Position numbers and translations under genes: made by a program. Positions 22,757 to 31,147 of a stretch of DNA of 31,147 nt are shown piece by piece (the stretch's first letter is position 1; each line of letters begins with the position of its first letter). Location: assembly GCA_964404605.1 (NCBI GenBank), contig CAYOKT010000029.1, positions 1 to 31,147 of the forward strand, given 5' to 3'. The stretch comes from CAYOKT01 sp964404605. Its GTDB lineage: Bacteria > Electryoneota > Electryoneia > Electryoneales > Electryoneaceae. The notes beneath the pieces are model-generated. The model was not told where the DNA came from and searched no databases. It saw nothing but the letters and a program-made list of their open reading frames with translations.

Positions 22757-24040
22757 ATGAAAGCTGCAAAGTGGTTTATGATCCTCTTCGCGCTGCTCCT
22801 GGTGGTCCCCATGGCCTGGGCCGACAGCGGCGAAGGGGACGATGGGACGCAGCTCGGCGTGAAAGCCGATATGCGATGGCGCGGCGAACTGGATGGCCGT
22901 GATTTCGACAAGGATATCAACCCCAGCGCCTTCAGCGTACTGCGCGCCCGGTTCGGGGCCTATGTCAAGAGTGGCGACGTCAAGGGTTTCATCCAGCTCC
23001 AGTACCCGCACCAGTTGGGGTGGGACGCCTCGACGCTGAACCCCGATGTCGCGGCGGATGTGCACCAGGCCTACCTGAAGGTGCACGGCTTCTTCACCGA
23101 CCCCCTGACCCTGAAGGTGGGCCGGATGGAGATGAGCTACGGCGACGAGCGGTTGATCGGGGCGGTCGGCTGGTCGAATGTCGGACGGGTGTTCGACGGG
23201 GTTCTCCTCCGCTATGACACCGAAAAGTACTCCGTGGACGGGTTCTACACCAAGCAGGTGGAGCGGTACAGCAGCGCGGCTTATACCGACGACCAAGATG
23301 ACAACTTCTTCGGCGTGTGGGCCAAGTACAAGCCGCTGAAGCTCAACCTCTTCGCCCTGCAGAACACCGCCGCGGCGATGAACAGCAACGGCGATTACGC
23401 CACGAACTCCACCCTCACGACGGTGGGGCTGCACTACATGAACATGTACGAGAGCGGTTTCGGGGCGATTCTCGACGGGGCCTACCAGATGGGCACCACG
23501 ACCACCTTCGGACCTCCGAGCGTGGACACCGATGTCGCCGCCTGGATGCTCGTGGTCGGGGCGTGGTACAAGTTCGACATGGCGATGGAGCCGGGGGTCG
23601 GCGTCGGTGTCGACTGGGTAAGCGGCGACGATCCCGACACGCCGGACAAGTGGGAAGCGTTCAACAACCTCTACTATACCTCCCACAGGTGGCGCGGCAG
23701 CATGGATCTCTTCACCGCCTCGAACCCCGAGGGCCTGCGGGATGTCGAGCTGAGTGTGATGCTGAAACCCACCGAGAAGAGGAAGGTCTGGCTGTCTTTC
23801 CACAACTTCTCCACCTCGCAGGAGTACGCCTCCCTCGTGGACGGCAGCAAGACGACCGCCGTGGGGAACGAGATCGACCTCGAGAGTTACTGCCAGATGA
23901 AGGAAGACCTCGGCTTCCAGATGGGGATCGGGTACTTCATGCCCGCGGAGGATTACATGGGCACCGACCCGGAGAACGGCCTGTGGGGCTATGTGCAGCT
24001 CCAGGCGAAGATGCACGCGTTCGGTTCGCTGACGAAGTGA
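22757..24040 (+). CDS. Alginate-export-like outer-membrane porin
   Basis: A 427-residue exported beta-barrel. The signal peptide is MKAAKWFMILFALLLVVPMAWA (1-22). The rest alternates short aromatic strands (VKADMRWRGELDG, LRARFGAYVKSG, LKVGRMEMSYGDERLIGAV, GVWAKYKPLKLNLFAL) and resembles the alginate_exp (AlgE-like) porin family; the conserved GRMEMSYGDERLIG segment supports this. The substrate is not evident. The ATG at 22757 sits 5 nt behind AAGGAGGAGG (22742-22751), the strongest ribosome site in the window, which suggests high expression; a TTG one codon upstream is less likely. The gene stands 256 nt after the hemerythrin-PAS gene and is closed by a strong terminator, so it is probably a single transcription unit. 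Confidence 0.9.
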   Translation: MKAAKWFMILFALLLVVPMAWADSGEGDDGTQLGVKADMRWRGELDGRDFDKDINPSAFSVLRARFGAYVKSGDVKGFIQLQYPHQLGWDASTLNPDVAADVHQAYLKVHGFFTDPLTLKVGRMEMSYGDERLIGAVGWSNVGRVFDGVLLRYDTEKYSVDGFYTKQVERYSSAAYTDDQDDNFFGVWAKYKPLKLNLFALQNTAAAMNSNGDYATNSTLTTVGLHYMNMYESGFGAILDGAYQMGTTTTFGPPSVDTDVAAWMLVVGAWYKFDMAMEPGVGVGVDWVSGDDPDTPDKWEAFNNLYYTSHRWRGSMDLFTASNPEGLRDVELSVMLKPTEKRKVWLSFHNFSTSQEYASLVDGSKTTAVGNEIDLESYCQMKEDLGFQMGIGYFMPAEDYMGTDPENGLWGYVQLQAKMHAFGSLTK

Positions 24041-24087
24041 CCGGGCTTCAACCGCGCCGAGCGGCGCGGGAAAGTTGATGCGATACC

Positions 24088-24120
24088 AAGGCACCCCGCT
24101 TCGGCGGGGTGTCTTTGTTG
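24088..24120 (+). terminator. Intrinsic terminator after the porin gene
   Basis: A 12-bp stem around GGCACCCCGC/GCGGGGTGTC with a TTCG loop (24100-24103), continuing into TTTGTT. A stable UUCG-capped hairpin followed by a T-rich tail 48 nt after the porin stop is the clearest terminator in the window. Confidence 0.9.
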
Positions 24121-24384
24121 GGGGGTCCGAATCAGCGACCGGCGCGGCGAAACGGGTGTGGACGGTTCGCCCATTCCACCCGGGGAGGGTTGCCGGGGGC
24201 GGCCGGAATGCCGACCTTCCTTTTGGGGTGACCGGGGATTGGAACAGGTGGCGGGGCAGGAATCCCGGTTTCTTGCGTCAGCCCCCGGGTGGTGCATCGT
24301 CCCCTGTCGCCGGGAAGAGACGGGCGACTGAAGCGGAAACATGGAGAAACGAAACTGCCTTTGCTTGGAAACAGGGGGTAGATC

Positions 24385-24579
24385 ATGCGCGCGAACATGT
24401 TTTGGATTTTTGGGACACTTCAAAGCTTGTCCTTGGGGGTTATCCTGTTTCTGTTGTTTAGAGGATTGAATCTAATCAGTGGAGAGAGAGTTATAGGCCT
24501 GGACACTCAAATCCTGTTATCTATTGCTTTTCCATTATTTCTCCTGCTTGTTGAATATGTGATATATACAAAGAAGTAG
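24385..24579 (+). CDS. Small two-helix membrane protein in an AT-rich island
   Basis: A 64-residue protein of two hydrophobic segments (about 4-26 and 42-60) joined by the polar loop GLNLISGERVIGLDT, ending in YTKK. No family recognised. The ATG at 24385 follows AGGGGG. Codons are AT-rich (TTA, ATA, TTT), unlike every neighbour, and the low-GC stretch runs from about 24405 to 24660, which suggests recent acquisition. It could act as a toxin, a small membrane regulator or nothing at all; sequence alone cannot tell. The 264 bases before it (24121-24384) show no other feature. Confidence 0.6.
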   Translation: MRANMFWIFGTLQSLSLGVILFLLFRGLNLISGERVIGLDTQILLSIAFPLFLLLVEYVIYTKK

Positions 24580-24634
24580 TAGTTAGACGGATGGGCGCAG
24601 CACGAGCAGGAAACGTTCCGGCAGAGGTTCCGAG

Positions 24635-25915
24635 ATGATGTTTAATCAAATCCATGAAGGAACAACCCACCATCGCTCCCGGAGCAGGCTGATGCTCCGC
24701 GCGGGCGCGGCGGTGGTGGTTTTCCTGCTGTCCCTGGGCGCAGCGAGCCCGGCGCGGGCCGCCTGGCCGCCGGAGGGGTGGGTCTACTGGCTGCAGGGCA
24801 TCAACCTCGACGACATCGTGGACCTCGCACCCGACGTGGCGGTGATCGACTACTCCTCCACCGGCGGGGCGTCGGGGGAGTGGAGCGCGGCGGAGATCCA
24901 GGCGCTGCGCGATGCCGGGGTGACCGTCCTCGCCTACTTCTCCATCGGTGAGGCGGAGGACTACCGCTGGTACTGGCAGGCGGGCTGGACACCGGGCGAC
25001 CCGGAGTGGCTGGGGCCCGAGAACCCCGACTGGCACGGCAACTACAAGGTGCGGTTCTGGATGGACGGCTGGCGGCAGATCCTCTTCGGCGTGCCGGAGG
25101 GGCCGGACGAGAGCACCCTCGACCGCATCCTCGACCAGGGGTTCGACGGCATGTACCTCGACATCGTGGATGCCTATGACTACTGGAGCCGGGAGAACCC
25201 CGAGAACCCGAACGCCCCGCACCTGATGGTGGAGCTGCTGCACGACCTCGCCGAGTATGCGCAGGTGACCCGCGGGCGGCCGGACTTCTTGGTCATCCCC
25301 CAGAACGGAGAATGGCTGCCCGAGGATGCGCCCGGCGCGGACCGGCCGGTGTACTACGCCGCGGTCGACGGGATCGGCGCGGAGGACGCCTTCTACTACG
25401 GCGAGGCGGACGAGAACAACCCCTACAACCCCCGGCCGGGCCTGGAAATGCTGGACACGATGGTCGATTCCGGCAAGGTGGTGCTCTCCGTGGAGTATCT
25501 CACCGACCCCGGCCCGGTCGACCAGTATTATTCCCTGGCGCTCGCCCGGGGATTCGTCCCCCTGGCCACCGTGCGCGAGCTGGACCAACTGGTCTACCGT
25601 GACCCGGCACCGGTCGACGGCCCGGCCGGGCGGGGCGGTTCCGCCCTCCCCGGGGAAATCACGCTGGTCCCCTACCCGAACCCGTTCAACAGTGCGGTGC
25701 GGGTGATGATGGCCCTGCCGCGGGCGGGGCTCCTGCGAGTGGGGGTGTACGACCTGGCGGGGCGGCGGGTGGCGAGGCTGTACGACGGTCTGACAGGGCC
25801 GGGGGAGCGTGAATTGGTGTGGCGGCCCTCCCCCGGCACGGCCTCTGGGGTGTACCTGTTGCGGCTGTCCACCGGATCGCGGACCGCCGCGCGGAAGGTG
25901 GTGTACCTGAAGTAG
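24635..25915 (+). CDS. Secreted GH114/TM1410-like glycoside hydrolase with C-terminal sorting domain
   Basis: A 426-residue exported protein. The signal peptide ends at ARA (residue 42). The catalytic part (about 45-320) matches the TM1410/MJ1477 (GH114-like, alpha-1,4-polygalactosaminidase-related) family: VAVIDYSSTG, VTVLAYFSIGEAEDYRWYW, GFDGMYLDIVDAYDYW and VVLSVEYLTD. The last 85 residues form a PNPFN sorting domain (VPYPNPFNSAVRV, VGVYDLAGRRVARLYDG, ASGVYLLRL), as in the metallopeptidase at 11622. It probably cleaves a surface or matrix polysaccharide. ATG 24635 has AGAGG 7 nt upstream; ATG 24692 (GGAG upstream) would give a more standard signal peptide and is a real alternative, since the first 19 codons lie in the AT-rich island. 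Confidence 0.9.
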   Translation: MMFNQIHEGTTHHRSRSRLMLRAGAAVVVFLLSLGAASPARAAWPPEGWVYWLQGINLDDIVDLAPDVAVIDYSSTGGASGEWSAAEIQALRDAGVTVLAYFSIGEAEDYRWYWQAGWTPGDPEWLGPENPDWHGNYKVRFWMDGWRQILFGVPEGPDESTLDRILDQGFDGMYLDIVDAYDYWSRENPENPNAPHLMVELLHDLAEYAQVTRGRPDFLVIPQNGEWLPEDAPGADRPVYYAAVDGIGAEDAFYYGEADENNPYNPRPGLEMLDTMVDSGKVVLSVEYLTDPGPVDQYYSLALARGFVPLATVRELDQLVYRDPAPVDGPAGRGGSALPGEITLVPYPNPFNSAVRVMMALPRAGLLRVGVYDLAGRRVARLYDGLTGPGERELVWRPSPGTASGVYLLRLSTGSRTAARKVVYLK

Positions 25916-25957
25916 GGGAGCCGTCAACCGCCGGTTGAGGGGCAGAACCCACAGACG

Positions 25958-25984
25958 CTGTCATCGAAGCTGACGGGGCTACCC
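25958..25984. repeat. Copy of the CTGTCATCG...GGGCYACCC module
   Basis: 27 bases matching 277-303 with 3 mismatches. A shortened copy (GCTGACAGGGCCACCC) ends at 26070. Confidence 0.8.
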
Positions 25985-26009
25985 CATAAATGACGGGGAA
26001 ATGGAAGAT

Positions 26010-26045
26010 CCCCGGGGTCGGCGACCCCGGGGTCGCGACCCCGGG
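26010..26045. repeat. Two overlapping perfect palindromes
   Basis: CCCCGGGGTCG (26010-26020) pairs with 26022-26032 around one base. CCCGGGGTCG (26026-26035) pairs with 26036-26045. They share 26026-26032, so a transcript could form only one hairpin at a time. Confidence 0.85.
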
Positions 26046-26116
26046 CCACCTGCTGCTGACAGGGCCACCCGGCCGCGCCGGAGAAAAAACCCGGGATCAA
26101 CCCTGGCTTCGCCGAA

Positions 26117-26164
26117 GGCTACCCGCCTTCGCCTTCAGCTACGGTGTGGCAAGCGCCGCGGCAG
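26117..26164 (+). repeat. Intergenic copy of the LPAFAF-encoding element
   Basis: Matches 19040-19087 (reverse strand) at 42 of 48 bases; see that entry. It is followed by GGCGATCCCGGG. Confidence 0.75.
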
Positions 26165-26225
26165 GCGATCCCGGGCAGTGGCTGCTGGGCATTTCGGATG
26201 AGGCGGCACTCTCTCCAGTAGGGTA

Positions 26226-28913
<2,688 letters not shown>

Positions 28914-29002
28914 CGGTTCTCCTTTCGCTTCATGCCCCCGGCGCGCCGAAAGGGCGCGCGGTGGTGATGGGGGCCGTGAGCCATTTTTTACCTCTCTCTT
29001 GT

Positions 29003-29017
29003 ACAAGCTTCGTGCCA
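29003..29017 (-). promoter_or_regulatory. Possible sigma-54-type promoter for clpB
   Basis: On the minus strand CTGGCACG-AAGC-TTGT matches the -24/-12 consensus (TGGCACG-N4-TTGC) except for the final C, which is a strongly conserved base. It would start a transcript near 28992, some 80 nt before clpB. No CIRCE element (TTAGCACTC inverted repeat) is visible. The one mismatch makes this a candidate only. Confidence 0.35.
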
Positions 29018-29043
29018 GTCCACCGGCGAGAGTCGTTGAAACC

Positions 29044-29056
29044 TAACAGACTGTTA
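29044..29056. promoter_or_regulatory. 13-bp palindrome in the clpB-archease region
   Basis: TAACAG-A-CTGTTA, a perfect odd palindrome. It lies upstream of the possible clpB promoter, so it could be a regulator site, but no regulator gene is nearby. Confidence 0.4.
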
Positions 29057-29110
29057 TTCAGGAAGATAACCACCCGGCTTAAAGAAGGGTAGCGGGGCGG
29101 TTTCGGCGGT

Positions 29111-29125
29111 CTGCCAAATTGGCAG
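29111..29125. promoter_or_regulatory. 15-bp palindrome upstream of archease-rtcB
   Basis: CTGCCAA-A-TTGGCAG, perfect 7-bp arms around an A, 68 nt before the archease start. It has the form of a dimeric repressor or activator site. A TATATT at 29151-29156 might be a -10 box, but no good -35 is spaced with it. Confidence 0.45.
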
Positions 29126-29192
29126 GGTGCTGGACGCAGACCAAGAGCCCTATATTTCCTGCAGGGAACATAGTGAAACGGGGGGCGGGCAT

Positions 29193-29645
29193 ATGGCTGC
29201 CTGGCGAGTCAGGCCGCTGGAGCACACGGCGGATGTCGGTTACTCCATCGAGGCGGACTCGCGCGGGGAATTGGCCCATGGCTGCCTCGCGGCGCTGCTC
29301 GCCCACCTCGGGCTGAAACCGCCCCGGTTCGAGGAGGTTGGGGCGGGACCGGGCGCTTCCACCGGGCCGGACAGCGTGGAACACATCGAGGCCGCGGCGG
29401 ATGGTGACGCCGAGGCGCTGGTGGATGCCCTGAACGAGGTGCTGTACCTCGTGCAGGACCAGGATTTCCGCCCCATGACCTGCGCGGTGCAGTGGGCGCC
29501 GGGCGTGCTGACCCTGCATCTGCGGGGGCGCTACCTCGCCTCGCCGCGCCCGCTGGCGGCGGAGATCAAGGCGGTCACCTACCACGGTGTGGACGTGGAG
29601 GAGAGCGGCGGCCGCTGGCGCGCTCGGTGGATCGCCGACGTCTGA
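29193..29645 (+). CDS. Archease (RtcB activator)
   Basis: A 150-residue archease. Family landmarks: LEHTADVGYSIEADSRGELAHGCLAAL at the start (the HTAD acidic site), LNEVLYLVQDQDFRP in the middle, and EIKAVTYHGVDVEE near the end, closing in WIADV. Archease binds a divalent metal and speeds guanylylation and turnover of the RNA ligase RtcB. The ATG at 29193 follows GGGGGG; an upstream GTG-type start is possible but the family begins here. It lies 58 nt before rtcB, so the pair forms one operon. The acidic-site aspartate is present, so the protein should be active. Confidence 0.92.
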   Translation: MAAWRVRPLEHTADVGYSIEADSRGELAHGCLAALLAHLGLKPPRFEEVGAGPGASTGPDSVEHIEAAADGDAEALVDALNEVLYLVQDQDFRPMTCAVQWAPGVLTLHLRGRYLASPRPLAAEIKAVTYHGVDVEESGGRWRARWIADV

Positions 29646-29703
29646 CGGCCAGGCATCCGGGCGGGTCTGAAGATGGATTGAGGTCAAGCGAAGGACACCC
29701 TTC

Positions 29704-31147
29704 ATGGGAGAGACACGGAGCACGATCCCCCTGGAGCGGATGGACGACTACCGCTGGCGCATCCCGGTGGGCGCGCGGCCGGGGATGCGCGTCGAGGGGC
29801 GGATCTACAGCTCCTCGCGGCTGATCGAGGCGATCGAGCACGACCCCTCCCTCGAGCAGGTGGCGAATGTCGCCACCCTGCCGGGGATCGTCGGCGCCTC
29901 GCTGGCGATGCCGGACATGCACTGGGGGTACGGCTTTCCCATCGGCGGGGTCGCCGCCTTCGACCTGGAAGAGGGCGTGATCAGCCCCGGCGGGGTCGGC
30001 TACGACATCAACTGCGGGATCAACCTCACCCGCACCCGTCTCGAGGCGGAGGAAGTCCGGCCGCGGCTTAAAGAGCTGGCGGACGCCCTGCTGGCGGGGG
30101 TGCCCTGCGGGGTGGGGATCGGCGGTGACATCCGGCTCAGCAAAAAAGAGGTACGCCGTGTCCTCGCGCAGGGGGCGCGCTGGGTGCTCAAACGCGGGAT
30201 GGCCGGCGAGGCGGACCTGGAGCGCATGGACCTCGGGGGCTGTCACCCGGACGCCGACCCGGAGGCGGTGTCCGACCGCGCCTGCGAGCGGGGGGCGAAC
30301 CAGCTCGGCACCCTCGGCAGCGGCAACCACTTCCTCGAGGTGCAGGTGGTCGAGCGCATCTATGACGAGGGTGCCGCGCGCCTCTTCGGACTCCGCGAGG
30401 GCCAGGTGACCGTGATGGTCCACTCCGGCAGCCGCGGCTTCGGCTACCAGGTGTGCACCGAGCAGTTGAAGAAGATGGGGGCGGCGGCGCAACGGTACGG
30501 GCTCGTGCTCGTCGACCGTCAGCTCGCCAGCGCCCCGCTCTCCTCGCCGGAGGGGAAAGCCTACCTCGGGGCGATGGCCGCCGCCGCCAACTACGCCTGG
30601 GCGAACCGGATCCTCCTCGTCCGGCGGATGCGGGACCTGTTCGCGGCGTTCTTCGGCCGGAGCGAAACCGCCCTCGGGATGGGACTGGTCTGCGATGTCT
30701 CGCACAACATCGCACTGATCGAGGAGCACGAGGTCGAGGGAGAGCAGCGCCGGCTCTGCGTGCACCGGAAGGGCGCGACCCGCGCCTTCGGGCCGGGCAG
30801 CCCGCATGTGCCGGCGCCCTACCGCGCCATCGGCCAGCCGGTGCTCATCCCCGGCGACATGGGCACCGCGAGCTACCTGCTGGTCGGCACGGAGACGGCG
30901 ACCCGGGAGAGCTTCGGCTCCGCCTGCCACGGCGCCGGGCGGCTGCTCTCACGGCGTGCGGCGTTGCGCCGCACGCGGGGGCGCGATGTGGGCCGGGAAC
31001 TCGCGGAAGAGGGGGTGATCATCCGCTCCCGCAGCCGCCGCACGCTCGGCGAGGAGGCCCCGGAAGCGTACAAGGACGTGGATGCGGTGGTGGACGCCAC
31101 GGTCGGCGCGGGCCTCGTCCGCCGTGTCGCCCGCTTGAAACCTATGG
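29704..31147 (+). CDS. rtcB: RtcB RNA ligase (3' end cut by window)
   Basis: 481 residues are visible and the frame runs off the window; family length implies only a few residues are missing. RtcB joins RNA 2',3'-cyclic phosphate or 3'-phosphate ends to 5'-OH ends using Mn and GTP. Metal ligands are all present: Cys104 in GYDINCGI, His209 in GSGNHF, His240 in VHSGSRGFG and His334 in DVSHNI. The GMP-accepting histidine is His409 in ACHGAGRLLSR. The ATG at 29704 has AAGGA upstream. It follows archease with a 58-nt spacer. No rtcA or rtcR gene is visible in the window; the other side of rtcB is not covered. Confidence 0.96.
   Translation, partial: MGETRSTIPLERMDDYRWRIPVGARPGMRVEGRIYSSSRLIEAIEHDPSLEQVANVATLPGIVGASLAMPDMHWGYGFPIGGVAAFDLEEGVISPGGVGYDINCGINLTRTRLEAEEVRPRLKELADALLAGVPCGVGIGGDIRLSKKEVRRVLAQGARWVLKRGMAGEADLERMDLGGCHPDADPEAVSDRACERGANQLGTLGSGNHFLEVQVVERIYDEGAARLFGLREGQVTVMVHSGSRGFGYQVCTEQLKKMGAAAQRYGLVLVDRQLASAPLSSPEGKAYLGAMAAAANYAWANRILLVRRMRDLFAAFFGRSETALGMGLVCDVSHNIALIEEHEVEGEQRRLCVHRKGATRAFGPGSPHVPAPYRAIGQPVLIPGDMGTASYLLVGTETATRESFGSACHGAGRLLSRRAALRRTRGRDVGRELAEEGVIIRSRSRRTLGEEAPEAYKDVDAVVDATVGAGLVRRVARLKPM

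Larger units (their letters stand above)
25916..26225. repeat. Repeat-rich gap between convergent genes
   Basis: No gene is supported. It holds a 7-bp-arm inverted repeat just after the hydrolase stop (25924-25938), the CTGTCATCG module (25958-25984), two overlapping palindromes (26010-26032 and 26026-26045), further tail words ending at 26050 and 26070, and the 48-bp element at 26117-26164. Most of the gap is thus repeats joined end to end. Confidence 0.8.

Noticed and set aside
24310..24384. Riboswitch ahead of the small membrane protein
   Set aside because: GGAAACATGGAGAAACGAAAC looked structured, but no known aptamer core or conserved stem could be drawn.
29117..29133. Sigma-54 promoter reading toward archease (TTGGCAGGG...)
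   Set aside because: The -12 part reads TGGA instead of TTGC, so the match is too poor; the palindrome explains the TTGGCAG.

Overview
The window is about 31 kb of GC-rich DNA (roughly two thirds G+C by eye) from a draft assembly: two runs of exactly 100 N (14870-14969, 16111-16210) are scaffold joins of unknown true length, so the order across them is less certain than elsewhere. The organism is diderm: there is a porin-like barrel, a large DUF5916-type barrel, and two secreted enzymes ending in PNPFN-type C-terminal sorting domains. A high-GC genome with such domains, an archease-RtcB pair and a bactofilin-like membrane protein suggests an uncultured lineage around the FCB group (Eisenbacteria/Krumholzibacteria/Latescibacteria-like). 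That placement is inference; no rRNA or tRNA gene was recognised.

Layout. 1-338: intergenic repeats. 339-2029 (minus): mrp, a SufT-like gene and a small unknown gene, an iron-sulfur-assembly operon. 2324-6346 (plus): a 1340-residue hybrid histidine kinase with receiver, PAS, GAF, HisKA, HATPase, receiver and HPt domains. 6398-10261 (plus): a small membrane-anchored protein, a fused formiminotransferase-cyclodeaminase, a STAS protein and an M29 aminopeptidase. 10504-11541 (minus): a PflX-like radical SAM protein with an in-frame 15-bp minisatellite. 11622-14858 (plus): a secreted M36-like metallopeptidase. 14970-16072 (plus, 5' end lost in the gap): a bactofilin-like membrane protein. 16224-16805 and 16935-19157 (minus): a DJ-1/PfpI protein and a DUF5916 barrel. 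19520-22500 (plus): a NapH/NosR-like polyferredoxin overlapping by 4 bp a DUF1858/DUF438/hemerythrin/PAS protein, then a porin (22757-24040) with a strong terminator. 24385-24579: a tiny membrane protein in an AT-rich island. 24635-25915: a GH114/TM1410-like secreted hydrolase. 26226-28913 (minus): clpB. 29193-31147 (plus): archease and rtcB, the latter cut by the window end.

How the genes fit together. The Mrp operon probably serves Fe-S assembly, and the polyferredoxin and the radical SAM enzyme are local Fe-S consumers. The polyferredoxin plus hemerythrin/PAS pair looks like a translationally coupled module joining membrane electron transfer to O2 or NO sensing; it is the strongest candidate for an under-described system. 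ClpB (disaggregase) and archease-RtcB (RNA ligation) diverge from a shared intergenic region with two short palindromes and a sigma-54-like element.

The least explained structure is a mosaic family of short GC-rich repeats in the gaps between convergent genes (1-303, 10366-10409, 25958-26070). Different 5' modules share the tail word GGGCCACCC. A related 48-bp element lies both in an intergenic gap (26117-26164) and inside the signal-peptide region of the DUF5916 gene (19040-19087).
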